Shown here: positions 1 to 6,269 of the stretch, in pieces
Layout of the letters: every line of letters starts with the position of its first letter
Position numbering within the stretch: position 1 is the first letter of the stretch
Origin: an uncultured Pseudomonas sp.
Lineage (GTDB): Bacteria > Pseudomonadota > Gammaproteobacteria > Pseudomonadales > Pseudomonadaceae
Length of the DNA: 13,894 nucleotides
Assembly: GCA_946886875.1 (NCBI GenBank)
Contig: CAMPJN010000060.1
Coordinates: forward strand, 1 to 13,894
Direction of reading: 5' to 3'
Program-made: the position numbers and the translations under genes
The notes under the pieces: model-generated
Database searches by the model: none
Told to the model about the DNA's origin: nothing
The model's input: only the letters and a program-made list of their open reading frames with translations

Positions 1-10
1 CCCCAAGCCC

Positions 11-75
11 TGTAGGAGCCAGCTTGCTGGCGATCTTTGCAGGTCAAAAGCATCGCCAGCAAGCTGGCTCCTACA
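11..75. repeat. REP-type inverted pair (REPIN-like)
   Basis: A 24-nt arm at 11-34 beginning TGTAGGAGCCAGC is repeated as an exact reverse complement at 52-75, separated by a 17-nt spacer. The GTAGGAGCC core with a GCTTGCTGGCG-type stem is the usual form of intergenic REP elements in Pseudomonas, which occur singly or as inverted pairs and are thought to be mobilised by RayT-type transposases. No such transposase is in the window. The family assignment is from memory; the inverted symmetry is seen directly. Confidence 0.85.
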
Positions 76-261
76 CAGTTTGCTACGCGATAGAGCGGCG
101 TCTGGACGACGGAGGATCTCCCACGCGGCCGGCTCGACCTGGGGTCGGCAGAAACGCGGAGCCTATAGTTTCGGCCCGCAAATAGATTGATTGGTTTAGG
201 AGCCGCGCTGTTTCACCCGGTTCACACTTAACTCGGATCGGCCAATCCGCCGGACGGTCTG

Positions 262-642
262 TTAGTCGTTACGAGCCTGTTCAATCCGCTTATCAGGCTC
301 GATGGGCGGCAGGTTCGGCGTCGAGTGAAGCGTCAGCCAGACGGCCCGCAGAATGTTGATCGCGGCCATGCTCAGGTGTTGTTCGGCGGCGTGCAGGGCC
401 AGTTCGGCTGCCAGGCGCTTGTCGGCAGCACTGAGGTGCGCCGTTTTGTGGGTCATGTCCGCATCGACGCTGGCCAACAGCCCCTGGAGTTCCTGCACCG
501 CCTGATCCGATGCCTGGCGCATGTCCGCCAGCAGGCGACTGGCTTCTGCAGGCGTCATGACCAAGGCGCGGACGCTACGAAACGTAAGGCGGGCGGGCAA
601 GGTGGCCAAACTGAACCCCGTCGAAAGTAATTTGCCGATCAT
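262..642 (-). CDS. Small helical protein of unknown function (126 aa)
   Basis: I do not recognise a family. The start ATG (640-642) follows an AGAGG ribosome site 8 nt upstream, which supports this frame over the overlapping ones. The protein begins with an amphipathic or hydrophobic stretch (about residues 3-29, MIGKLLSTGFSLATLPARLT) without a clear signal peptidase site. An Ala/Gln/Leu-rich helical segment follows (about 31-100), and the tail is charged and proline-containing (PNLPPIEPDKRIEQ). The pattern of a membrane-interacting N-terminal helix plus helical body loosely recalls phasin-like or granule-associated proteins, but no diagnostic motif is seen. It stands alone: REP sequence lies downstream and a decayed module upstream. 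That it is a real gene is likely from its ribosome site and composition; its function is unknown. Confidence 0.7.
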   Translation of the reverse strand: MIGKLLSTGFSLATLPARLTFRSVRALVMTPAEASRLLADMRQASDQAVQELQGLLASVDADMTHKTAHLSAADKRLAAELALHAAEQHLSMAAINILRAVWLTLHSTPNLPPIEPDKRIEQARND

Positions 643-756
643 GCGAACAACCTCTGTAACGAGTGTTTCAGCAGCGTACCAGAGCAGATCGCGAAAAAAA
701 TGTCTGCCCGTCGCTTGCCGGAATCAGCTCTCCGGGTCTCCTTTTTTAGCCCTCAG

Positions 757-787
757 GGGCGAGCGCAGCGATATCCATGCGGTTGAT
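757..787. repeat. Degenerate copy of a Pseudomonas palindromic repeat half
   Basis: The stretch GGGGCGAGCGCAGCGAT followed by ATCCATGCGGTTGAT resembles one arm of an intergenic repeat common in Pseudomonas (consensus from memory: GGGTGGAGCGCAGCGATACC followed by CATCACGG). Only one arm is present and it carries substitutions, so this would be a decayed copy lying downstream of the broken nucleotidyltransferase gene. Its presence where the 3' part of that gene would be expected suggests the gene end has been replaced. The assignment rests on memory of the repeat family. Confidence 0.3.
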
Positions 788-848
788 CATTCCCGCGTGC
801 ACTATCCAAGACCCGCATAGCGTACGTGTCGCCTGGTGGCTTTCGCGG

Positions 849-1331
849 TTAAAACTTCGGACAATGTTCGGCATTCAACCAGGTGATCTCATCAGCGGTC
901 TGCCGCCCGGCCAGGATGAACTGATAGTACTGCTCGTCCAGCAATATCGTGGAGCGACTGGACACCGCATCACCCACCGGGAGTAGCGTAAGTTGAGCAC
1001 CATCATGCAGCTGCAGGCCATCGGGGGCCCGCGAGAAAAATTCCACCCTGACCGGGTAGCTAGAGTCGGCCGGCTTCTAGATGCGATAGAACTGAGGCTG
1101 CCTGCTGCTCTTTTCGCGAATCTGATAGCCGCCAGCCTCCACAAACCGCCAGAACTGCTCGGCAAACCGAACGTCCAGCGCCTCGACGATAAGAACCAGA
1201 TCCAGGTCTTTGGTGGCGCGAAAGTCCAAACCCGCCTCCGCCATGGCCAAGCTGGCGGCAACGCCGCCAATCAGCACATAGCGGTCAGTAAAGTCGGCGA
1301 AATGTCGGCGAAATATCTCCAAACCTTTCAC
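849..1331 (-). pseudogene. AbiEii-like nucleotidyltransferase, broken by an in-frame amber codon
   Basis: Read from GTG at 1329-1331, the frame encodes KGLEIFRRHFADF, then YVLIGGVAASLAM and RATKDLDLVLIVEALD. This is the GG...DLDL nucleotidyltransferase core of the AbiEii/AbiGii toxin-like family. At 1077-1079 the frame hits TAG directly after QFYRI, then continues in the same frame as KPADSSYPVRVEFFSRAPDG and on to ILLDEQYYQFILAGRQTADE before ending at 849. Both halves are in register, so one C-to-T change in a CAG codon would explain the break; homologues, as I remember them, have YRFQKP here. The C-terminus ends soon after NAEH, apparently short of the usual family length (about 220 residues, from memory). 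The start overlaps the stop of the upstream antitoxin-like remnant as GTGA. It is probably non-functional; read-through or a sequencing error are the alternatives. Confidence 0.75.
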
Positions 1332-1519
1332 CACGGCAGCTGTTCCTGAAGATCCTCCATGGCCTGGCGGACGCGTTCGTCATGCACATCCTGCAGGCTC
1401 AGAATCAGTGAAAGCGGGTCAACCAGGCGGTCACCCTCGAGAATTTCCGGGCTATAGCGCCAAATCTGCACCATCACTGCATCGGGTTCTTTGCGCGGCA
1501 GTAGCTGAATACCTTTAAG
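1328..1519 (-). pseudogene. C-terminal remnant of an AbiEi-like antitoxin
   Basis: An open stretch of 63 codons without a convincing start lies immediately upstream of the nucleotidyltransferase pseudogene. It reads GIQLLPRKEPDAVMVQIWRY, then SPEILEGDRLVDPLSLILSL, and ends MEDLQEQLPW. Its TGA overlaps the next start as GTGA, the coupling expected for a two-gene operon. The VDPLSLILSLQD...VRQAMEDL segment resembles the C-terminal region of AbiEi-family antitoxins and DUF-type partners of AbiEii proteins (VxPLLxYADLL-like, from memory). Upstream the frame meets a stop at 1520-1522. Another frame there reads LFPGDLK, so a frameshift near 1511-1520 is likely. No winged-helix N-terminus is recognisable further upstream. 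The family call is an inference from context plus weak similarity. Confidence 0.5.
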
Positions 1520-1753
1520 TCACCGGGGAACAGACCTGCAGGACCGCATCGCACTTTCAAGCGACATGGCTGCCTCGGTAGCGAGCTTGGTGATGCTTTG
1601 GTAAACCCGTCGGCCAAAGCAGTGGGCCTGCTTGGCCTGCGGCGCTAGCCTTTATTGCGTTCTTGTTCAGGAAGTGACTTTTTGGGGTGCCTCGCGGCCG
1701 CCCTTCCATCACTCCCACCTGCGCCTTTCAAACCTAGGTGCATCCGCTCTGGT
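1520..1753. other. Intergenic stretch with no supportable gene
   Basis: This stretch lies between the decayed AbiE-like module and the 3' end of the ATPase gene. On the minus strand a 42-codon open run without a start (ending ESAMRSCRSVPR) reaches the stop at 1520-1522, but I recognise nothing in it. There is no clear intrinsic terminator for the ATPase gene: a short CACCT/AGGTG pairing around 1717-1741 has no T-run. The stretch may contain the lost 5' part of the antitoxin-like gene. Confidence 0.5.
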
Positions 1754-2884
1754 TCATACCGCCGTATAGCGCTGCAGCTGCATTTCCTGCAGACGGCTCA
1801 GGGTGCGGCGGAATGGGAAGGCCAGGTAACCCTCGGTGTAGAGCGCCTCCAGCGGGACCTCGGCTTCGATGTAAAGCGGCACGTGGCGGTCGTAGCATTC
1901 GTCCACCAGGGCGATAAAGCGCCTGACGCTGTCGTCATGGGCGGACAACGCTGGTAGTTGGCGGTCGCCGGCAACCACACGCTCTACCCCATCTTCGGTG
2001 CCGCGGGCGATATAGGCGGGTTTCTGCTGGGCGCTCAGGCCGGGCACCTCGCTGAGGAGGATGGCCGAATAGCGGTCGCACAGCTCGATAAAGTCCAATG
2101 CCGACATCGGCTGCTCGCAGAGTTCGGCAAAGCGACACCAGATCACCCTGGCGCTACGCCGCTCCACCGCAATGCTGCGCGTACCCAGTAACAGCGGCTC
2201 GCAGGAAACTGCATCGCCGCCACTCAACTGCTCGAACACCCCATACAGCGCACTGGGCTGGGTTTGTCCGGCATGCCAATAGCGCTGGTGCCGCACGCCA
2301 GGATGCAACCGGTGGTCTTCGCCGCCATCGACGCCGACCACTTTCATATGCCGGTTTATCGCCTCGATTGCCGGAAGAAAACGCTCGCGATTGAAGCCAT
2401 CGGCATACAGCTGCTCCGGCGGCTGGTTGGAGGTGGCGACCACCACTACTCCCGCTTCGAAGATCAAACGCAACAAACCGCCGACCAGAATCGCGTCGCC
2501 GATATCGCTGACGAACAGTTCGTCGAAACACAGCACCCGCACCTCACTGCTGAGCTCGTTCGCCAGCGCCTGCAACGGCTCAGCGGTGCCCGTCAGCTGG
2601 AACAAGCGGCGATGTACCCAGCGCATGAAATGATGGAAATGCTGGCGCCGCGCGGGCACCTGGAGGCTCTGGTAAAAGCGGTCCATCAACCAGGTTTTAC
2701 CGCGTCCAACCGGGCCCCAGAGATAGACCCCGACAATAGGCGCATCGCCCCGATGTAGGGCTTGCTGACAGTCTTCGAGCGCCTGCGCCGCCAGCCATTG
2801 CGCGGTGTCGGCCTGAAAACCCTGCTGTTCGACGGCGTGGCGGTAGCTGGCCAGCGGGAATAGGCAATTCTTGGGTGCGTCCAC
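1754..2884 (-). CDS. zapE: AFG1/ZapE-family P-loop ATPase
   Basis: Members of this family (bacterial ZapE, mitochondrial AFG1/LACE1) are cytoplasmic AAA-like ATPases; E. coli ZapE binds FtsZ and affects constriction. Visible motifs, numbered from the chosen start: Walker A GPVGRGKT (57-64), the family's HFHHFM segment (82-87), Walker B VLCFDELFVSD (117-127) and the sensor-like VVVATSN (147-153). The DGGEDHRL stretch matches the family's VDGGxDYR region. I chose GTG at 2882-2884 because GGAG lies 4 nt upstream and the product (376 aa) then matches the usual family length of about 360-375. A longer frame reaches 2974 but adds 30 residues without homologous character. The Walker B region is usually DEFFVSD, so this is a somewhat divergent member and may be a paralogue of the canonical ZapE. 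The family is sure, the cell-division role less so. Confidence 0.88.
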   Translation of the reverse strand: MDAPKNCLFPLASYRHAVEQQGFQADTAQWLAAQALEDCQQALHRGDAPIVGVYLWGPVGRGKTWLMDRFYQSLQVPARRQHFHHFMRWVHRRLFQLTGTAEPLQALANELSSEVRVLCFDELFVSDIGDAILVGGLLRLIFEAGVVVVATSNQPPEQLYADGFNRERFLPAIEAINRHMKVVGVDGGEDHRLHPGVRHQRYWHAGQTQPSALYGVFEQLSGGDAVSCEPLLLGTRSIAVERRSARVIWCRFAELCEQPMSALDFIELCDRYSAILLSEVPGLSAQQKPAYIARGTEDGVERVVAGDRQLPALSAHDDSVRRFIALVDECYDRHVPLYIEAEVPLEALYTEGYLAFPFRRTLSRLQEMQLQRYTAV

Positions 2885-2928
2885 GTTACTCCAGGGCCTG
2901 ATAGTTGATCGCAAGATGAGCCCGGCGA

Positions 2929-2951
2929 TTTGCCGGCGGGACGCCCGCAAA
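2929..2951. promoter_or_regulatory. Dyad symmetry in the leader of the ATPase gene
   Basis: TTTGC-C-GGCG-GGA-CGCC-C-GCAAA is an inverted repeat with 9 paired bases per arm, one C/C mismatch and a 3-nt centre. It lies 45 nt before the GTG start of the ATPase gene. No T-run follows on either strand, so it is not an intrinsic terminator. It could be an operator or an RNA hairpin in the 5' leader. The symmetry is seen directly; the function is inferred. Confidence 0.35.
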
Positions 2952-3106
2952 ATTTCGGTCGCGCATTTTTGCAAGCCGCTGGTGGATTGTCCAAGTTCTG
3001 CAGCACGGTCACTTTATGGGAGCTGAAGTAATCCACTGAAACTATTAGGACGATTCAAAAACCATACTTCATCTATCAACTCGAGCTGACTAACCTGCAG
3101 GCAATA

Positions 3107-3123
3107 GCGAATAATTCTCACTC
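3107..3123. promoter_or_regulatory. Weak Fur-box-like sequence before the DUF2061 gene
   Basis: Read on the minus strand this gives GAGTGAGAATTATTCGC. Against the Fur 7-1-7 core TGATAAT-N-ATTATCA it matches 6 of 7 and 4 of 7 positions. It lies 10-26 nt before the DUF2061 ATG, partly at the ribosome site. The second half is poor, so this is only a candidate. Confidence 0.15.
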
Positions 3124-3133
3124 GAGGTGCGCC

Positions 3134-3358
3134 ATGCTCAAGACCCTGACCTTTACCCTGATGCACTTCGCCATCGCCTTCTCGGTCACCTACATTCTGA
3201 CCGGCAGCCTCGCCGCCAGCGGTCTGGTGGCCGCCATCGAGCCGCTGTGCAATTCGGTCGGTTTCTATTTCCACGAGAAGCTCTGGCAGCGTATCGACGC
3301 ACGTCCAAGCGCAGCAGCACAACGTCCACGGCACGCCTGGCTGCACCATCAAGCCTGA
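3134..3358 (+). CDS. DUF2061 small membrane protein
   Basis: This is a 74-residue protein of the DUF2061 family, whose role is not established. One clear hydrophobic helix (about residues 8-32, HFAIAFSVTYILTGSLAASG) is followed by the family's second segment, with the conserved EPLCNSVGFYFHEKLW stretch at 36-51. A polar Arg/His-rich tail closes the protein. The start ATG follows GAGG with an 8-nt gap. The gene is divergent from the ATPase gene; the 249-nt gap between them must hold both promoters. The family is recognised from the N...FYFHEKLW signature; the biochemical function is unknown. Confidence 0.8.
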   Translation: MLKTLTFTLMHFAIAFSVTYILTGSLAASGLVAAIEPLCNSVGFYFHEKLWQRIDARPSAAAQRPRHAWLHHQA

Positions 3359-3420
3359 GCGCGGCCGGTCAGGGGCGAGCTAAACAGCACCATGCACGGT
3401 GAAACGGCGCAATGATCTCC

Positions 3421-3450
3421 GTGAGCCGGGCGCGGCAAATCCGCTAAGAT
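3421..3450 (+). promoter_or_regulatory. Candidate sigma-70 promoter for the GH17 gene
   Basis: TAAGAT at 3445-3450 in the context CCGCTAAGATGCGCG has the look of many Pseudomonas -10 elements. A weak -35 GTGAGC lies at 3421-3426 with an 18-nt spacer. Transcription would begin near 3457 and leave a leader of about 27 nt before the ATG. No good Shine-Dalgarno precedes that ATG. Confidence 0.35.
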
Positions 3451-3483
3451 GCGCGGCTCGCCCTTATCGATTCGCGCCCGCTT

Positions 3484-5046
3484 ATGACTGCCGCCACCCG
3501 CTTTCCGCTGTTCGCTTACCTCTTCGCCAGTTGTGTCGGCCTGCTCGGGTTAGCGGTCCTGTGGTACGGGCTTGGCAGACCGCTACAGCTGGCCGACGCG
3601 GCGAGCCCGGCGCAAAAGCTGCAATGCGCGTCTTACACGCCGTTCGATAAATATCAGTCGCCGTTCGACCAGCCGCTGCAGATCAGCGCAGCACGGATGG
3701 ACGCCGACTTGGCGCTGCTCAGCAAAACCTTCAAATGTCTGCGCACCTATTCGGTCACGGGCCTCGAGGCGTTGCCGGCGCTCGCCCGAAAACACGGTTT
3801 GAAGTTGATCGTCGGCGCCTGGGTCAGTCGCGATGCGCAGGCCACTGCCGTGGAGATCGCCGGACTGATAGAGGCGGCGAACAAGCACCCGGATATCATC
3901 CAGGCGCTGATCGTCGGCAACGAAACCTTGCTGCGCAAGGAAGTGACGCCCCAGCAGTTGGTCTCCCTGATCGAGCAGGTCAAAAGCCAGGTCGCGCAGC
4001 CGGTGACCTATGCCGATGTCTGGGAATTCTGGCTGAAACACCCGGAAGTCGCCCCGGCGGTGGATTTCCTCACCATTCACCTGCTGCCCTATTGGGAAGA
4101 CGACCCCGCCGGCATCGACGAGGCGCTGGCCAAGGTCGCCCAGGTACGCGAGCAGTTCGGCCGCCAGTTCGCGCCCAAGGACATTCTTATCGGTGAGACC
4201 GGCTGGCCCAGCGAAGGCCGCCAACGGGAAACGGCATTGCCGAGCCGGATCAACCAAGCCAAGTTCGTGCGCAGCTTCGTCGCCCTGGCCGACCAGCATG
4301 GCTGGCGCTACAACCTGATTGAAGCCTTCGACCAGCCCTGGAAGCGCGTCAGTGAAGGCGCCGCGGGCGGTTATTGGGGCTTGTTCGATGCCGATCGCCA
4401 GGACAAAGCGATACTCGCAGGTCCAGTCTCCGATCTGCCGCATTGGCGCCTCTGGCTGGTCGGCTGCGTGCTGGTATTTGCCGCCGCGCTGGCCATTGCC
4501 GGCGCGCCGCAAGCCAAGCGCAGCGCCCTGGGCATCCCGTTGATCGCCGCTCTGGGTGCAGCCTGCATCGGCTTATGGGGCGAGCTGGCCTGGGTCACCA
4601 GCCTCTATCCCGGCGAATGGCTATGGGCGGCGGCGTTGTTGATCTTGAATGTTCTGGTGCTGGGGCACGCACTGCTAGCCTTGAGCGGCAGGCGCGGCTG
4701 GCGTAACCAGCTGTTTGCCTGGCTGGACGCGCGAGCCGGCTGGTGGCTGCTCGCCGCCGGCTTTGCCGGCGCGGCGATGATGCTGGCTCTGGTGGTGGAT
4801 GCGCGCTACCGCAGCTTCCCCAGCGCTGCACTGCTGTTACCGGCGCTGGTTTACCTGTGCCGGCCGGTCGCCGCGCCGCGCCGGGAAGTCCTGCTGCTGG
4901 CGCTGCTGATTGGTGGCGGCATAGCGCCGCAGCTGCTGCAGGAAGGTCTGGGCAATCGCCAGGCAATCGGCTGGGCCATAACCTGCGCGCTGTTGCTCGC
5001 CGCACTGTGGCGCAGCTTGCGGGTAACCCGGGTTCAGCTCGTCTGA
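3484..5046 (+). CDS. Membrane-anchored GH17 beta-1,3-glucan hydrolase/transglycosylase
   Basis: The order is an N-terminal transmembrane helix (about residues 8-30), an extracytoplasmic GH17 domain (about 45-315), then a C-terminal membrane domain of about seven helices (325-515). GH17 enzymes are retaining beta-1,3-glucanases or glucosyltransferases. The proton donor E147 sits in IVGNET and the nucleophile E238 in IGETGWPSEG, so both catalytic residues are intact. Proteobacterial GH17 proteins are known to elongate or branch beta-1,3-gluco-oligosaccharides, and several are fused to GT2 synthases of the NdvB type. Here no GT2 domain is present. A role in trimming or remodelling periplasmic or exported beta-glucan is inferred. 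The ATG lacks a good Shine-Dalgarno, but the signal-anchor fits this start. The 3' end overlaps the convergent membrane-protein gene by 13 nt. Confidence 0.87.
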   Translation: MTAATRFPLFAYLFASCVGLLGLAVLWYGLGRPLQLADAASPAQKLQCASYTPFDKYQSPFDQPLQISAARMDADLALLSKTFKCLRTYSVTGLEALPALARKHGLKLIVGAWVSRDAQATAVEIAGLIEAANKHPDIIQALIVGNETLLRKEVTPQQLVSLIEQVKSQVAQPVTYADVWEFWLKHPEVAPAVDFLTIHLLPYWEDDPAGIDEALAKVAQVREQFGRQFAPKDILIGETGWPSEGRQRETALPSRINQAKFVRSFVALADQHGWRYNLIEAFDQPWKRVSEGAAGGYWGLFDADRQDKAILAGPVSDLPHWRLWLVGCVLVFAAALAIAGAPQAKRSALGIPLIAALGAACIGLWGELAWVTSLYPGEWLWAAALLILNVLVLGHALLALSGRRGWRNQLFAWLDARAGWWLLAAGFAGAAMMLALVVDARYRSFPSAALLLPALVYLCRPVAAPRREVLLLALLIGGGIAPQLLQEGLGNRQAIGWAITCALLLAALWRSLRVTRVQLV

Positions 5047-5414
5047 ACCGTCGCCCGCGGCGCCCGCACCAGGCGCAGCAACGCCAACAGCACAGCGAAC
5101 ACCGCCAGGCTAGCGCTGTACAACACCAGCGCGGGCAAACCCAGGAGCAACGCCGGCACCGCCAATAGCCGGCCGCCGCGCCCCGGCAGAACGAATGCCA
5201 GCACTGCCGTCAGCAAGGCGCTCCAGGCCAGCGTGCGGGTATGAATCAGCCAACCGAGCGTGGCACGCAGCTCGCAGGCCCAATAATCCTGCGTCTCGAC
5301 GCAACGGCCCACCCAGAGATCGGCTTCCATCAGATTGAAACGCAAGCCATAGCTGCCGGCCAAACAGAGTGCGGCGGCGAACGCGAGCAGAATCCAAGGG
5401 AACAGACGGGCCAT
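5034..5414 (-). CDS. Small polytopic membrane protein of unknown function
   Basis: This is a 126-residue protein that I cannot assign to a family. Hydrophobic segments lie at about 5-22, 62-77, 82-98 and 100-116, suggesting three or four helices. The loop after the first (23-60) holds two cysteines, C38 and C47, near tryptophans (DLWVGRC, DYWACEL); if periplasmic they could form a disulfide. I chose ATG at 5412-5414 because CGGAG precedes it by 6 nt; a longer frame to 5459 adds a non-hydrophobic leader without support. The gene converges on the GH17 gene with a 13-nt overlap, so transcription of one runs against the other's end. Real gene likely; function unknown. Confidence 0.72.
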   Translation of the reverse strand: MARLFPWILLAFAAALCLAGSYGLRFNLMEADLWVGRCVETQDYWACELRATLGWLIHTRTLAWSALLTAVLAFVLPGRGGRLLAVPALLLGLPALVLYSASLAVFAVLLALLRLVRAPRATVQTS

Positions 5415-5566
5415 ATGAAACTCCGAACAGGGAAAACGACAGGTATTGGCGGGGTGCAAGAGTAACCGGGGGCAGCTATATAAGCGAAATAAGCCAAACT
5501 GCGAAGGCCTGGAATGCTATTTCCTGGCAAAAGACTCAGGCTTTTGCTTAAGAATGCAATGCAATC

Positions 5567-5595
5567 GCGCAAGCCCCGTCACAACACCCTATAGT
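5567..5595 (+). promoter_or_regulatory. Candidate promoter for the acetyltransferase gene
   Basis: TATAGT at 5590-5595 is one base from the -10 consensus. The -35 region 17 nt upstream (5567-5572) is poor. It would give a leader of about 110 nt with a GC-rich hairpin (CGGGGC 5670-5675 with GCCCCG 5682-5687) just before the ribosome site. Confidence 0.25.
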
Positions 5596-5711
5596 GCAAT
5601 GCGCTATCGAAACTCACCGCCCAGCAGGGGCCGCTGCTTGCCGGGGATTCACCCGCCCGGGTTGTCCACCGGGGCCTCGCCGCCCCGCTTTCATCTGTTA
5701 ACGGAATGACT

Positions 5712-6233
5712 ATGCCGCCATTGAACATTCGCCCCGCCGAGCGCGGCGATATCCCGCTGATCCTGGGTTTTATCCGGGAACTGGCCGAGTACGAGAAACT
5801 GGCCGACCAGGCGATCGCCGATCCCGAGCAGATGGCCGAGCACCTATTCGGCCCGCGCCCCTATGCCGAAGTGCTGATCGGCGAAGTCGAGGGTACGCCG
5901 GCCGGCTTCGCGCTGTTCTTCCATAATTATTCGACCTTTCTCGGTAAGCCCGGGATATATCTGGAGGATCTCTACGTACGCGCGAGCGCCCGTGGCGCCG
6001 GGCTCGGCAAAGCCTTGCTGAATACCCTGGCGCGGCTTGCCGTGGAACGGGGTTGCGGGCGCCTGGAATGGTCGGTGCTGGACTGGAATGCACCGGCAAT
6101 CGGCTTCTATCAAAAACTCGGCGCCCAGCCGCTGGATGAATGGACGGTTTATCGCCTCAGCGGCTCGGCGTTACAGCGCGCGGCAAATACATCGCAGACG
6201 ATGGCACTCCAAGCAAATCCTGCTGTCATATAA
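5712..6233 (+). CDS. GNAT N-acetyltransferase, diamine/SSAT-like subgroup
   Basis: This cytoplasmic acetyltransferase (173 aa) transfers acetyl from acetyl-CoA to an amine. It follows the SSAT layout: IRPAERGDI at the start, GFALFFHNYSTFLGKPGIYL (66-84), the YLEDLYV strand (83-89), the acetyl-CoA loop RGAGLGKAL (94-102), LDWNAPAIGFYQKLGA (123-138) with the usual catalytic-type Tyr133, and EWTVYRL (143-149). Relatives act on polyamines, thialysine or similar small amines; the substrate cannot be read from sequence. Two ATGs are possible, 5706 and 5712. I prefer 5712 because GGA at 5703-5705 is then 6 nt away and the product begins MPPLNIRPA as in relatives. The tail after residue 153 (about 20 residues) is longer than in relatives as I remember them. 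Confidence 0.85.
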   Translation: MPPLNIRPAERGDIPLILGFIRELAEYEKLADQAIADPEQMAEHLFGPRPYAEVLIGEVEGTPAGFALFFHNYSTFLGKPGIYLEDLYVRASARGAGLGKALLNTLARLAVERGCGRLEWSVLDWNAPAIGFYQKLGAQPLDEWTVYRLSGSALQRAANTSQTMALQANPAVI

Positions 6234-6244
6234 CCTCAGGTTAT
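6230..6244. promoter_or_regulatory. Perfect 7-1-7 palindrome between the GNAT and hydrolase genes
   Basis: ATAACCT-C-AGGTTAT is a perfect inverted repeat that includes the acetyltransferase stop codon and lies 25 nt before the hydrolase ATG. Its size and symmetry fit a dimeric repressor operator. No U-tract follows, so it is a poor terminator. No regulator for it can be named. Confidence 0.3.
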
Positions 6245-6269
6245 TAGCGCTCTTTGAAGGTATTACGCA

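Noticed and set aside
163..169. A TATAGT hexamer on the plus strand, considered as a promoter
   Set aside because: No -35 element at a suitable distance and no plus-strand gene follows.
728..757. A short GCCCCTGAGGGC hairpin beside a run of six Ts, considered as a terminator
   Set aside because: On the plus strand the T-run precedes the hairpin, and on the minus strand an A-run follows it, so it cannot work as an intrinsic terminator in either direction.
875..1270. A 131-codon minus-strand frame that crosses the amber site uninterrupted
   Set aside because: Its translation is Trp/Arg/Ser-rich without family character, whereas the interrupted frame gives recognisable nucleotidyltransferase sequence on both sides.
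3583..4512. A 309-codon open frame on the minus strand opposite the GH17 gene
   Set aside because: No ribosome site or family features; the GH17 frame has intact catalytic motifs, so the antisense frame is a shadow.
5670..5690. A GC-rich hairpin before the acetyltransferase start, considered as an attenuator
   Set aside because: The stem is only 6 bp and the following sequence (CTTTCATCTG) has no real T-run; no leader peptide is evident.
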